Positions 35,902 to 45,331 of a stretch of 64,000 bases of DNA are shown piece by piece. The DNA lies in contig NZ_CP102453.1 in assembly GCF_024661895.1 (NCBI RefSeq), forward strand, positions 682,001-746,000, read 5' to 3'. The translations under genes were made by a program, and so were the position numbers. This DNA is from Fundicoccus culcitae (GTDB lineage: Bacteria; Bacillota; Bacilli; Lactobacillales; Aerococcaceae). The notes beneath the pieces were generated by a model, which searched no databases, was not told where the DNA came from, and worked only from the letters and a program-made list of their open reading frames with translations. The stretch's first letter is position 1. Each line of letters opens with the position of its first letter.

Positions 35902-35946
35902 AAAGAGCCTAAAAGCATTCAGTTTTTGAATGCTTTTAGGCTCTTT
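35902..35946. terminator. Strong bidirectional terminator
   Basis: Perfect 20-bp stem (AAAGAGCCTAAAAGCATTCA and its complement) with a 5-base loop, between the DUF2188 gene and the convergent cyclase gene. Confidence 0.95.
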
Positions 35947-36474
35947 CTATGAATAATCTAACACAGCTACCGCTCGCACTGGCGATCCATCCGCCTGCCT
36001 AATTTTCAATGGCAGTCCAATAAATAAAAACGTCTCTCCCCTAGGCAATTGATCTAAGTTTATCAAATCAGTAAACGTCACAATGCCACGTCCTAATAAA
36101 GCCCGCTCCAAGTCTTCACTCACATCGCCAGCTACAAAAGGAGGATTGGCAACAATGACGCTTTCTAAAACCGATTCATCCACCGTTTCATCAAAGACCA
36201 ATCCAAGACCCTTGGGAAAAGCACCATCATGGACACGCACCAACTGTGCTGGCCCTATAAACTGCTCTAAGGCTATCGCATCAATACTCGCCAGCTCTGG
36301 ATGCATATGCGAAAAAGCATCCACATGCGTGCCCGTATGTGTCCCTAACTTCAACTGACTCACTTGCCAGCCGTCAGCCCCAACCGTACTCACTTGTTCA
36401 ATCGAAACCTCTGGATCTCCTGGATACACTGGCATCCCCGAATAAATATCCTTGGATAAATCAATGATTCTCAT
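35947..36474 (-). CDS. Cyclase-family (kynurenine formamidase-like) metal hydrolase
   Basis: Protein of 175 aa. Metal-binding motif HTGTHVDAFSH (about 45-55) and the DLSKDIYSGMPVYPGDP start are hallmarks of the cyclase/KynB family. KynB itself is about 210 aa, so this is a short member and the substrate is open. I start at ATG 36474 behind GGAG; the frame extends 16 codons upstream without a ribosome site. Confidence 0.88.
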   Translation of the reverse strand: MRIIDLSKDIYSGMPVYPGDPEVSIEQVSTVGADGWQVSQLKLGTHTGTHVDAFSHMHPELASIDAIALEQFIGPAQLVRVHDGAFPKGLGLVFDETVDESVLESVIVANPPFVAGDVSEDLERALLGRGIVTFTDLINLDQLPRGETFLFIGLPLKIRQADGSPVRAVAVLDYS

Positions 36475-36583
36475 CAGTTTGCTCCGTTCTATAAGCAGCA
36501 GAATCTGAAGCAGTAATTTCAATGGTTTGATCCAACACGGGAAAAAACTCCTAACTTCATCTACTCATTACAAGCAGTGATAT

Positions 36584-37558
36584 TTATTTAAAAAAGTTTT
36601 TGACTTTTTGGAAGGTTTTGTTTTCATTTAAGCGATCAATGGCTCTTGATTGGCGGGTTTCACGATGGTAAACATTGACGAGAGTCAAAGGATTGTCTTT
36701 CAGATGTTCACTGGCTGATTCAATGGTTCTTTCGGCATGACCAAAAACAAAGGTCGAGGCTGAACCAACGGGAAATCCGTAATGGATGTCTGCCAAAGCA
36801 ATGGACAAATCGACCTGTTGACTCCGCATCAAGCTCAAGGAACGGTTGATGACATCGTTGGTTCGCATAGCCGGTTGGATATATTTTTTGGCTTCTAAGC
36901 CGACTGAAATCACATACTCAATCTGACCTTCAGGCGCACGTTTAAACAAATTAGCTGGGGAATTTAACAATAAGCCCCCGTCAACCAATTGATACTGTTC
37001 GACCATCATGGGTTGAATCACAAACGGATAAGAAGAGGAAGCTAAACATGCATCAATCACTGAAATATCTTTATGAAAATAAACAATTTTATCATCATCA
37101 TCAATGAATTGGTTCGGTTGATTTGAAAAGACCACTAATTTGCCACTGATTAAGTCAGCGGCTGGAATCGCAATTGGCATCTCTAATTCCGATAGCATGA
37201 CATCACGAAACAAAGGATGGATATCCACAACTACTTCTTTAATTTTATCGACCGGAACAAATCCGTTGGAATAATTTAATACCAAGAAGTTGGTCACCAT
37301 TTGTCTCTTCTTAAATATTTCACTTTCAGCTAACGCGCTATCCGTTGCGATGATTAAATCTTTTATTTCTTCAATCGACAGACCGTAAGCAACACCTGCC
37401 GCAATAAAAGCCCCCATCGAAGTTCCCGTTACCGACGAAATGTTTAAATTTTTCCGCTCTAATTCTTCTAAAATGGCAACTTCAGCAAAGCTTTTTGCTC
37501 CGCCGCCCGAGAAACTCAATCCAATTGTTTTCTGTTTTAACCTTTCTTGTTCGTTCAA
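36584..37558 (-). CDS. Patatin-like phospholipase family protein
   Basis: Protein of 324 aa. GLSFSGGGAKSFAEVAIL (oxyanion hole, G-G-G-x-K), GTSMG nucleophile elbow (Ser about 44) and LVDGGLL (DGG, catalytic Asp about 198): a complete catalytic dyad. No signal peptide. Probable TTG start with GAGGTG 8 bases upstream. The stop codon lies within a dispersed-motif copy. Confidence 0.92.
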   Translation of the reverse strand: MNEQERLKQKTIGLSFSGGGAKSFAEVAILEELERKNLNISSVTGTSMGAFIAAGVAYGLSIEEIKDLIIATDSALAESEIFKKRQMVTNFLVLNYSNGFVPVDKIKEVVVDIHPLFRDVMLSELEMPIAIPAADLISGKLVVFSNQPNQFIDDDDKIVYFHKDISVIDACLASSSYPFVIQPMMVEQYQLVDGGLLLNSPANLFKRAPEGQIEYVISVGLEAKKYIQPAMRTNDVINRSLSLMRSQQVDLSIALADIHYGFPVGSASTFVFGHAERTIESASEHLKDNPLTLVNVYHRETRQSRAIDRLNENKTFQKVKNFFK

Positions 37559-37750
37559 TTATAATCACCTCATCATATCTATTCTATCATATTCCTGTAC
37601 TTTCTTTCTCCTCCTATGGTAGGAAAAAACTAATTTTTAGCGTTTTTTAATAAATATCACTGTATTAAATTGATGGCATAAATTAATCTTAAGTCTAGGA
37701 TTCTGTCCGTTTTTCATCTATAGTATACGTAGATGCAAAGGAGGATGTCC

Positions 37751-38764
37751 ATGTTAACAATTGCTTATATCGGTAATGGGAAAAGTACCAACCGTTATCA
37801 CTTACCTTTTTCACGTCAACTGAATGACACCATTAAAATTAAAACCATCTATTCTCGAAGTGGTCAAAGTCCTTGGCCAGCCATCGAAGGGATACAGTAT
37901 ACGACGAACATCAACGATATTTATTTGGATAATTAAGTTGATTTGGTGGTGATTACCACACCAAGTGCCTCGCATTATGCCTTGGCAAAAGAAGCCTTAC
38001 AAAATGGCAAGCATGTTTTACTGGAAAAACCTTTCACGCAGACGAGTGAAGAAGCGAAAGAATTGTTTGAACTGGCTAATCGCAATCATTTATTTATCCA
38101 GTGCTACCAAAATCGCCGCTTTGATTCCGATTATTTAACGGTGCTAAAAGTGATTGAATCAGGGAAATTAGGTGATTTGTTAGAAGTTGAAATGCACTTT
38201 GATTATTTTAGACCTGAAACCCCGACTAATAGTCATTTCTCGATCAGTGATAGTTTCTTATATGGTCATGCCTGCCATACGTTAGACCAAGCGATTGCCT
38301 ATTTTGGTCAACCTGATGGCGTTCATACGGATGTACGCCAATTGCTGGGTGCGGGGAAGATGAATGATTATTTTGATTTGGATTTATACTACGGTGCGTT
38401 GAAAGTTTCTATCAAATCAAGCTTTTTCCGACTCAAACCTCGACCTAGTTTTATTGTTTATGGTAAACGTGGCGTGTTCGTCAAGGAAACGAAAGACCGC
38501 CAAGAAGAACACTTAAAAATGTTTTATATGCCTGATCAAGCTGACTTTGGCGTCGATGCCCCAGAACATTACGGAACTTTAACTTATATGGATCAAGCTA
38601 GCGGTTATCATGAAGAAAAAGTTGTTTCTGAAGTTGGGGATTACAGCCGTATTTACGAAGGAGTCTACCAATCGATGGTGAATGGCAAGGAAAAAGTTGT
38701 TAAAGACGAAGAGACCATTTTACAGTTGGAAATTTTGGAAGAAGCAATTAAGGGGTTAGTGTAG
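37751..38764 (+). pseudogene. Gfo/Idh/MocA-family oxidoreductase interrupted by an in-frame TAA
   Basis: The frame would give 337 aa: a Rossmann fold (LTIAYIGNGKSTNRYHLPF), VVITTPSASHYALAKEALQNGKHVLLEKPFTQ (the conserved EKP), then the C-terminal alpha/beta domain with HACHTLDQ. Codon 62 is TAA (37934-37936), between DIYLDN and VDLVVITTP, where a Glu, Gln or Lys codon would fit. The frame is kept. I start at ATG 37751 behind AAAGGAGG. Restart downstream of the stop would lose the nucleotide-binding fold. Confidence 0.9.
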
Positions 38765-38922
38765 GCGTTTAGCGGATTAGCTTTTTCGACCGCGTTATAG
38801 TAATTTCGTTTTACTATAATGCGTTTGCTTTTTTCCTCAATACGATTATGCTAAATCAAATAACATTTGGTGATAAACTTCCCATTTACCCGACTCTAAA
38901 GACCACGCCACTTCCAACACTC

Positions 38923-38972
38923 AAAAAACGAGTCACTAAGCACCCCTACCTTTGCTTAGTAGCTCGTTTTTT
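38923..38972. terminator. Bidirectional terminator
   Basis: AAAAAACGAG and CTCGTTTTTT arms with an inner CTAAGCA/TGCTTAG stem, between the oxidoreductase pseudogene and the PII-like operon. Confidence 0.85.
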
Positions 38973-38977
38973 CATCT

Positions 38978-39292
38978 TCATTCACTCAACTGATCAACCA
39001 AACCATGGACTTCATCCAAAGGTTCAACAAACAAGATCCCTTGCCCTTCACCTTCCAGTTCAAGTTCATCATAAATAGATTGACTGACTTCCCGATAACG
39101 CGATTCTTCAACAATAATCCAAATCACATCCCGCATCGGTTCAACTTCAAAATATAGAAAACGTTTCGGCTTGCGCCCAATCCCTTTTCCGTGAATAATT
39201 GTTCCACCTAGCGAACCAGCAGCTTCAGCAGCATGAATAACTTTGCCCGCACGACCACTAGGTACGATTGCATAAATTAAATAGAACATCAT
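38978..39292 (-). CDS. P-II-like nitrogen-regulator-family protein (single domain)
   Basis: Protein of 104 aa. Fold and pattern of PII-like proteins: FYLIYAIVPSGRAGKVIHAAEAAGSLGGTIIHGKG at the start, FVEPLDEVHGLV at the end. The uridylylated T-loop tyrosine region of GlnB is not recognisable. AGGAGG precedes two adjacent ATGs. Last gene of the DUF1538 operon; likely a ligand-sensing regulator of the membrane protein. Confidence 0.8.
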   Translation of the reverse strand: MMFYLIYAIVPSGRAGKVIHAAEAAGSLGGTIIHGKGIGRKPKRFLYFEVEPMRDVIWIIVEESRYREVSQSIYDELELEGEGQGILFVEPLDEVHGLVDQLSE

Positions 39293-39299
39293 TGCCCTC

Positions 39300-39977
39300 C
39301 TAAAAGCGATATAAGTAAGCTATATTACGCGTAAAACAGATAGCCCCTGCTTCATTAAACTGAATGGCTTTATAAACGCGGTTAAACTCTTTTATTTCAT
39401 CAACATTTTCACTTTTAACGATTTGCATGACAATATCTTTTTCCGGTTGAACCGAGCGACCCGTTACCTTATTCGAAAAATTAGCTGAGCCATGACCTCT
39501 AACTAAAATATGTTGTAAAATATCTTCTCTTTGAGTGGCATCAATATAATCTTCACCTTCACCATGATTACAAATTACCGTTACCATCTTATAGGGCGTT
39601 TCAATCTCTTTAGGCGGGTTAATAAAGGAAGGATTGTCCTTCACATCCCCATAGCCATCCAAACCAGCCAATCCCGCCAAAGGCGTGACTAACAAGAAAC
39701 CTTCACCCTCCTTATTTTCAGGATAACGTTCTTGAACATAATTAATAATCATATCTAAACGCTCACGTTTAGTTACCTTCATAATAATTTCCTTACGTTG
39801 ACCGTCCATAGCCATCAAAGAACGACGGTCATCCTCATCATAACATGCCGCCAAAAAAGTCGTTGCACCACTCGTCCCAGCCTTATGGAACAAATCATCG
39901 ATTTTATCCGCCACTTTTACTCGCGCAATGATAGTCACTAAATAAATATCACTATGCAATTGCTCCGTATTAATCAA
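39300..39977 (-). CDS. P-II-like protein with two tandem domains
   Basis: Protein of 225 aa with two PII-like halves: about 10-110 (LVTIIARVKVADKIDDLFHKAGTSGATTFLAA) and about 130-225 (MVTVICNHGEGEDYIDATQREDILQHILVRGHGSANF). The TTG start has AGGAGG 7 bases upstream. Codons 8-13 contain a dispersed-motif copy. It lies between the DUF1538 gene (11 bp) and the single PII-like gene (7 bp). Confidence 0.8.
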   Translation of the reverse strand: MINTEQLHSDIYLVTIIARVKVADKIDDLFHKAGTSGATTFLAACYDEDDRRSLMAMDGQRKEIIMKVTKRERLDMIINYVQERYPENKEGEGFLLVTPLAGLAGLDGYGDVKDNPSFINPPKEIETPYKMVTVICNHGEGEDYIDATQREDILQHILVRGHGSANFSNKVTGRSVQPEKDIVMQIVKSENVDEIKEFNRVYKAIQFNEAGAICFTRNIAYLYRF

Positions 39978-39988
39978 TTCTAAACCTC

Positions 39989-41497
39989 CTAATTATTTCG
40001 AACTTGATAATCATAAAAAATACCCACACATTGTAAAACAACAATCGGCGTTAATGAAACAATCGCAATGACGCCAAATCCATCAGTAATCACGTTCGCT
40101 GTTGGCACATAAGTAGCCACCCCTTGAGTGAAGGGTAAAATAAATGTCGCTGTCATTGTCCCAGCTGCAACGCCACCCGAATCAAACGCAATTCCAACAA
40201 ATAAATCCGATGAAAAATATTGTAAAACAATAGCAACCACAACTAAAGGCAATAAGATATGCCATATTTCTAATGCTGGAATCATGACACGTAATAATGA
40301 GAGTACTACAGACAAACCTACCCCTAGGGATAAACTAATCGTAATTAAGCCCTTTGGAATCATCCCAGCCGTTTCATCTAAAATCTGATCATTTAACACA
40401 TGCACGGATGGCTCCGCTAAAATACTGACCATCCCAATAATACCGCCAATTAAATAAATAACCCACGAACTGTACTGTTCGGCTAAATTGTAGCCAATTT
40501 CATTAGCAACATCCAGAAAGCCTTGGTTAACACCCGTTAAGAATAAACTTAAACCGACAATAATTAAACCAACACCTAGCATCATATTTTGTAGACGCCG
40601 TTTTTGTACTTTAATTTGTTTCGTAAAAACTAATACCAAGAAAATAATAACTAAGGGAGAAATAGCAATTAACGAATCAAAAAATGACGAGCCAATACCA
40701 GTGATAAAATCCATCAAAATTGATGAATGATCGACCACCACACGAACAGTTTCTACATCAGTCGCTAAACTATCCACACCAGCTAAGACACCATATAAAA
40801 TAACCGCAAAGATAGCCCCGGTTGAAACAATCCCCAGTAAACCAAAACTATCAGCGCCTGTGTCACCTTCCTCCCGCGATTGCGAAGCTGCACCTGCTCC
40901 AAAAGCCAAAATAAAAGGTACTGTTATTGAACCCGTTGTCGAACCCGATGCATCAAAAGCTATTGCAATAAATTCAGAAGTTGAAAATAAGCATAAAACG
41001 CCAATTAAACTATATATAATAGTAAAGCTATGCCGCAAATTCAAGTCACGCAATATCCGATACACGCCAAAAGCCAACATACCACCAACCCCAGCCGAGA
41101 CAGCTACCACAAAAACCTCTTGAGTTATTGCACCTAAGGTCATGGTATCCACTTGAGTCCCCAGAATCGTTAAATCCGGTTCAGCAATACTCGAAATAAA
41201 ACCTAAGCCAAATATCCCCAATACCGCAATTAGTTTACTATCATGAGAAATGAAATAATGGCTAAACATATCCCCCATTTTTTCAACACTCATATCAACG
41301 CCGACAAGAAATAACGGCATCCCAATTAAAAGAAAAATAACCCCGATAACGAACCGCAAAATTGACAACCAAGATACGGGTTGAAGAGAAATTTGAACTA
41401 ATAATATCACTCCAACCATCGGTAACACAGAGGTAGATGTTTCTTTAAAATTTTCAACTAATCGATTCAGATAAAACACTCCTCTCCAAAAAAACAT
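39989..41497 (-). CDS. DUF1538-family membrane protein
   Basis: Protein of up to 502 aa with about 12 hydrophobic segments in two duplicated halves, each with a GIAFDxxG...G(S/T)(I/M)TxxFIL motif (IAFDASGSTTGSITVPFILAFG; IAFDSGGVAAGTMTATFILPF). Probably a transporter; its substrate is unknown. The ATG at 41497 has no ribosome site. GGAGAGGAG lies inside the frame, 8 bases before a CTG at 41470, so a CTG start (or GTG at 41479) is likely. It is first in an operon with two PII-like genes. Confidence 0.85.
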   Translation of the reverse strand: MFFWRGVFYLNRLVENFKETSTSVLPMVGVILLVQISLQPVSWLSILRFVIGVIFLLIGMPLFLVGVDMSVEKMGDMFSHYFISHDSKLIAVLGIFGLGFISSIAEPDLTILGTQVDTMTLGAITQEVFVVAVSAGVGGMLAFGVYRILRDLNLRHSFTIIYSLIGVLCLFSTSEFIAIAFDASGSTTGSITVPFILAFGAGAASQSREEGDTGADSFGLLGIVSTGAIFAVILYGVLAGVDSLATDVETVRVVVDHSSILMDFITGIGSSFFDSLIAISPLVIIFLVLVFTKQIKVQKRRLQNMMLGVGLIIVGLSLFLTGVNQGFLDVANEIGYNLAEQYSSWVIYLIGGIIGMVSILAEPSVHVLNDQILDETAGMIPKGLITISLSLGVGLSVVLSLLRVMIPALEIWHILLPLVVVAIVLQYFSSDLFVGIAFDSGGVAAGTMTATFILPFTQGVATYVPTANVITDGFGVIAIVSLTPIVVLQCVGIFYDYQVRNN

Positions 41498-41531
41498 TTA
41501 TTTTTATTTTAGTTTAACATGATTGCCTCCA

Positions 41532-41861
41532 TCATGCATCAAAAGCCATCTGTTCTTTGTAAGTTTGACCCCATTCACCCATGGCATCAATGACAGTTTT
41601 TAAACTATACCCTAAATCCGTCAAAGTGTACTCTACACGTGGTGGGACTTCAGCAAAAACTTCACGTGTAAGTAAACCATGTTCTTCCATATCACGTAAA
41701 TTAGACGTTAAAACTTTCTGTGAAATATGTCCAATCGATTTTTTCAACTCACCAAATCGTTTAGTGCCATCCATTAAATCGCGTAAAATAAGAATCTTCC
41801 ACTTGTTACTGATAAGTAATAAAGTCGTCTCAACCGGACAAGCAACAGTCTCTATCATCAT
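41532..41861 (-). CDS. HxlR-family transcriptional regulator
   Basis: Protein of 109 aa: CPVETTLLLISNKWKILILRDL and RFGELKKSIGHISQKVLTSNLRDMEEHGLLTREV are the HxlR winged-helix signature. A Cys follows the start (VACPVE), as in redox-sensing HypR/QorR types. I start at ATG 41861 with GGAGG upstream; the frame extends far upstream without translation signals. Divergent from the NmrA-like gene it probably controls. Confidence 0.93.
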   Translation of the reverse strand: MMIETVACPVETTLLLISNKWKILILRDLMDGTKRFGELKKSIGHISQKVLTSNLRDMEEHGLLTREVFAEVPPRVEYTLTDLGYSLKTVIDAMGEWGQTYKEQMAFDA

Positions 41862-41893
41862 CGTCTTTCCTCCAATAGTATCTTTTTGGTTCC

Positions 41894-41914
41894 TAGCGCA
41901 CTTTATTGTGCCTA
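41894..41914. promoter_or_regulatory. Candidate HxlR operator in the divergent gap
   Basis: TAGCGCAC-TTTATT-GTGCCTA, an inverted repeat (GCAC/GTGC core) between hxlR and the divergent oxidoreductase gene. Confidence 0.5.
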
Positions 41915-41982
41915 CTTTACATTTAATACTGTGATGTTTATTATAATAATAGTTAATCAAAATATCAAGGAGGACATGCAAG

Positions 41983-42612
41983 ATGAAATTAGCTGTTATT
42001 GCTGCCAACGGGAAAGCTGGAAAATTAATCGTGAGTGAAGCCCTCAGCCGAGGAATGGAAGTAACCGCCATTGCACGTGGAGAAAACGAAACGGAGGCGA
42101 CAGAATACTTACAAAAAGATCTATTTGACTTAACGAAAGAAGATTTAGAAGGTTTTGATGTTGTTGCGACAGCATTTGGTGCCTTTACACCGGAAACCTT
42201 GCCAGGTCACTTAACGTCAATTGAACATTTAACCCAATTGTTAGCTGGAAGCGACACACGTTTCATAGTAGTTGGTGGTGCTGGAAGTTTATATATGGAC
42301 GAAACACATACCGTAGAATTAAAGGACACACCCGACTTTCCTGACGCATTTATGCCAACAGCCATTAACATGGGGAAAGGCTTAGATGCCTTACGCCAAG
42401 CGACTGACGTTAAATGGACTTACATCAGCCCAGCTGCTGACTTCCAAGCAGACGGCGAAAGAACAGGCGAATACCTATTGGGCGGCGAAGAATTCTTCGT
42501 AAACGACAAAGGCGAAAGCACAATCTCTTATGCAGACTACGCCATTGCCTTTGTTGATGAAATTGAAAAAGGCAACCACATTCAAGAACGTATCTCAGTG
42601 ATTGCCAAATAA
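41983..42612 (+). CDS. NAD(P)H-binding SDR/NmrA-like oxidoreductase
   Basis: Protein of 209 aa. Rossmann start KLAVIAANGKAGKLIVSEAL with G-x-x-G-x-x-G-like spacing, then VVATAFGAF and WTYISPAADFQADGERTGEY. Similar to YwnB/NmrA-type proteins often beside HxlR regulators that answer electrophile or quinone stress. AAGGAGG precedes the ATG. Confidence 0.92.
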   Translation: MKLAVIAANGKAGKLIVSEALSRGMEVTAIARGENETEATEYLQKDLFDLTKEDLEGFDVVATAFGAFTPETLPGHLTSIEHLTQLLAGSDTRFIVVGGAGSLYMDETHTVELKDTPDFPDAFMPTAINMGKGLDALRQATDVKWTYISPAADFQADGERTGEYLLGGEEFFVNDKGESTISYADYAIAFVDEIEKGNHIQERISVIAK

Positions 42613-42624
42613 TATAATATTTCT

Positions 42625-42658
42625 ACTCCTCCGTTGCTTGTGCTACTGAGGAGTTTTT
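42625..42658. terminator. Terminator between the oxidoreductase and the SLC13 carrier gene
   Basis: ACTCCTC/GAGGAGT 7-bp stem with T-run on the plus strand. Confidence 0.8.
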
Positions 42659-42660
42659 CG

Positions 42661-43944
42661 TTAGAAGCCATAAATAAGTGGTAATAAAATGATGGTAACT
42701 ATTAACACTAATATGTTAAAAGTTCCGCCGACTTTGACATAATCATTAAATCGGTAGCCCCCAGTTAAGGTCATGGTCATAGGTGGAGTTCCAATCGGTG
42801 TAGCAAAATCATAATTACATCCAAAGATAACACCGATAACTAAGGTCGTTGGGTTTAATCCTAGAGTTGATGCGATAGTTATAGCCATTGGTGTCATAAT
42901 TAAAGCTGTTGCTGTATTTGACATTGTGGTACTCAATAAGGATGAAGCAATAACCAGGACGGCAAAGATTAAATAAGGACTCGCAGAATCACCACCTGCT
43001 AGGTACATAATGCCCGAAGCTAACAAATCAATTGCACCACTTTTTTCAATGCCGGTACTAAAACCTAATGCACCAGCAATAACTAAAACTGTATTCCAAT
43101 CTAATGTTTCCATTGCACGATTAAAACTAATACATTTGGTAGAAATTAATATAGAAGCAGCTAAAATGGATATAATTCCTAAAGGAAGTTTATTTAAAAT
43201 AAACGAAACTAAAGTTACTATAAACACTACGCCACAAATGACCATTTTTATTATTTGTTCTCTATCTATCGTGACTTCTTTGCTTTTATATACTGCCCCA
43301 TCAACTTCTTCAAAATCAAATACTTTCAAGGACAAATCATAACCAATAGTGCAAAAATAGATAATGGTTAGGATTACCATGGGTACTGCAGCTTTTGTCA
43401 AGTCAAAAAATTCTAAAGGACGTACACCTTCAGTTTGAGTTAAAATAGCTTGAGCAGCCATTTGTGGTGTTGATGAGATCAAAGTCAAATTACCAGATAC
43501 AACCGCCGTAATACCGATAGCCATATAAGTATTCTTTTTTGTTATGACACCACCTGAAGCTTGCGCCACTGACGCGACTAAAGGAAGAAATATTGCAACA
43601 ACGGCTGTATTAGGTAGAAAAAACCCAAAGATAGATACAAAAATAAGTACAACCGCTAAAAAAAGCCGTTCATTATTTTGTACAAATTTTATTTTAAGGA
43701 TCGTTTTTCCTAATACTTGAGATAAGCCAGTTTCTGTAAAGGCATTACCTAAAATTAACATTCCGATTACCATTAATACCGTATCATTGGAAAAACCAGA
43801 AAAAACATCTTCATAATCCATTAAACCAAATAACGCCATTGCAATAGAGCCTAAAACGGCTGTAATACCCATAGGAATTTTTTGAAAAGAGAATGAAATA
43901 ATAATAACTAATAAAATAAGTAGAGCTAGAATACTATCATCCAA
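42661..43944 (-). CDS. SLC13 (DASS)-family anion carrier
   Basis: Protein of 427 aa with about 11-12 hydrophobic segments and two repeated halves, each with an SNT-type loop: VVSGNLTLISSTPQ and TMSNTATALIMTPMAI. This fits the divalent anion:Na+ symporter family (dicarboxylates, sulfate). The TTG start has AAGGTG 8 bases upstream. Separated from the upstream FAD oxidoreductase gene by 116 bp. One of two such carriers bracketing the beta-oxidation genes. Confidence 0.88.
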   Translation of the reverse strand: MDDSILALLILLVIIISFSFQKIPMGITAVLGSIAMALFGLMDYEDVFSGFSNDTVLMVIGMLILGNAFTETGLSQVLGKTILKIKFVQNNERLFLAVVLIFVSIFGFFLPNTAVVAIFLPLVASVAQASGGVITKKNTYMAIGITAVVSGNLTLISSTPQMAAQAILTQTEGVRPLEFFDLTKAAVPMVILTIIYFCTIGYDLSLKVFDFEEVDGAVYKSKEVTIDREQIIKMVICGVVFIVTLVSFILNKLPLGIISILAASILISTKCISFNRAMETLDWNTVLVIAGALGFSTGIEKSGAIDLLASGIMYLAGGDSASPYLIFAVLVIASSLLSTTMSNTATALIMTPMAITIASTLGLNPTTLVIGVIFGCNYDFATPIGTPPMTMTLTGGYRFNDYVKVGGTFNILVLIVTIILLPLIYGF

Positions 43945-44060
43945 TATTTTACACCTTCTTTCTTTAATACATTACAGTAAAACAACACATTTTATGTAAT
44001 CGCTTCCATTGACTTGCACTCACAATATGAAAATAATTGTGAGTTTGCCATTAAATATTT

Positions 44061-45320
44061 TCAGAAATATTTTTCAATTAACCACTTAGAGAATTGAATA
44101 CCTTTTTCAATTGTAATACCACTAAGAATTTCACCTGAATAATATGTTCCATGATTACCTTGCAAACTATATAGACGATTATAAAAATTATCAAGTATGT
44201 CTTCTGTTACTACATGCGGTAGAACATCCCAATGTCTATAGGTAAAAAAATCAATTTCTGTAAAACCTATCATTGCTAGATCACTGATGACGATGTCTAC
44301 TTTCTCTTTTTGAGACATAGATGATATGTCCATGGCATAGACACAAATTATTTGAAAGCTATTTGTTGTTTTTGGATTTTGTTTCCACCAAGCAAACACA
44401 TGTCCATTTCGGTTTGGAAAAAGATTTTCTCGTATGATACCTGATTTTATTGTAGTTGCTTTGACCCTAAATAAATAACTTGCCATTGATTTAGTTTGTA
44501 TTAAATTAAATAGATTAAATTCTTCATCATCAGCATCTAAAAACTCAAGTGAATCTTTTAGGTTTGTTGTAATAATTACTTCATCAAATCGATCAGTTTC
44601 ATATGGAGTTTTTATATAAATACCATCAAAATTTCTTTTAACTTCAGTAACTGGTGATGATAACTTCAAGTGAGGTACTTGGAAAGATAATTTTGATGTA
44701 AATACATTAAGACCACCGCCCCATGTTAATACTGGAGTTATTTCTATTTTTAATAAATCCCTTAGTGTTTTATAATTCAGGACTTGCAAAATGTAAAACA
44801 CTGGAATTTTTTGTAAGTTTGAAACACCAAATAGTGCCATATATTGACTCAAAACTTTACCCATATTATCATAATTATTTAACCCAAACCACTGATAAAA
44901 TGGCTTTTCGAAAGTTAGTGGAATATTAAAAAAACCGAATTCCTCTATTTCTGGGTAGTCTATGTAAATTTTTTTATAGTGTTGATACTCATTAAGGAAA
45001 GCTTGAGTTTGACCATCAAATAATTGGAAAATTTGATTCCCTTTAGTATCATAAAAAAGCCATTCGATCATTGTCTTATTATCGTCAATCCCTAGTTCGT
45101 TCATGATACTTAATGTTTCTCTTTGTGTTGATAATCCTAAAAATGCTCCGAGTTCATAACTAGATTCATCATAGTAAAAGGTTTCTGCTTGACCTCCAAC
45201 ACGATTATTTTTCTCAAATAACGTAACATTCGTATAACCTTTTTTCTTCAAGAACCAAGATGCAGATAAACCAGAAATGCCTCCACCAATAATCGCAATT
45301 TTCTTATCTTGTTTCCGCAT
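44061..45320 (-). CDS. FAD-dependent amine-oxidase/desaturase-like oxidoreductase
   Basis: Protein of 419 aa. FAD-binding Rossmann motif IAIIGGGISGLSASWFLKKKG (8-28), EKNNRVGGQAET (RVGG motif about 41), and a C-terminal GNHGTYYSGEILSG loop contacting FAD. The middle is the substrate domain of the flavin-containing amine oxidoreductase fold. The true substrate is not visible. GAGGTTGAG precedes the ATG. The transposase-like gene ends only 11 bp before, so they appear to be one transcript. Lower GC than the 1-42 kb genes. Confidence 0.82.
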   Translation of the reverse strand: MRKQDKKIAIIGGGISGLSASWFLKKKGYTNVTLFEKNNRVGGQAETFYYDESSYELGAFLGLSTQRETLSIMNELGIDDNKTMIEWLFYDTKGNQIFQLFDGQTQAFLNEYQHYKKIYIDYPEIEEFGFFNIPLTFEKPFYQWFGLNNYDNMGKVLSQYMALFGVSNLQKIPVFYILQVLNYKTLRDLLKIEITPVLTWGGGLNVFTSKLSFQVPHLKLSSPVTEVKRNFDGIYIKTPYETDRFDEVIITTNLKDSLEFLDADDEEFNLFNLIQTKSMASYLFRVKATTIKSGIIRENLFPNRNGHVFAWWKQNPKTTNSFQIICVYAMDISSMSQKEKVDIVISDLAMIGFTEIDFFTYRHWDVLPHVVTEDILDNFYNRLYSLQGNHGTYYSGEILSGITIEKGIQFSKWLIEKYF

Positions 45321-45331
45321 AACTCAACCTC

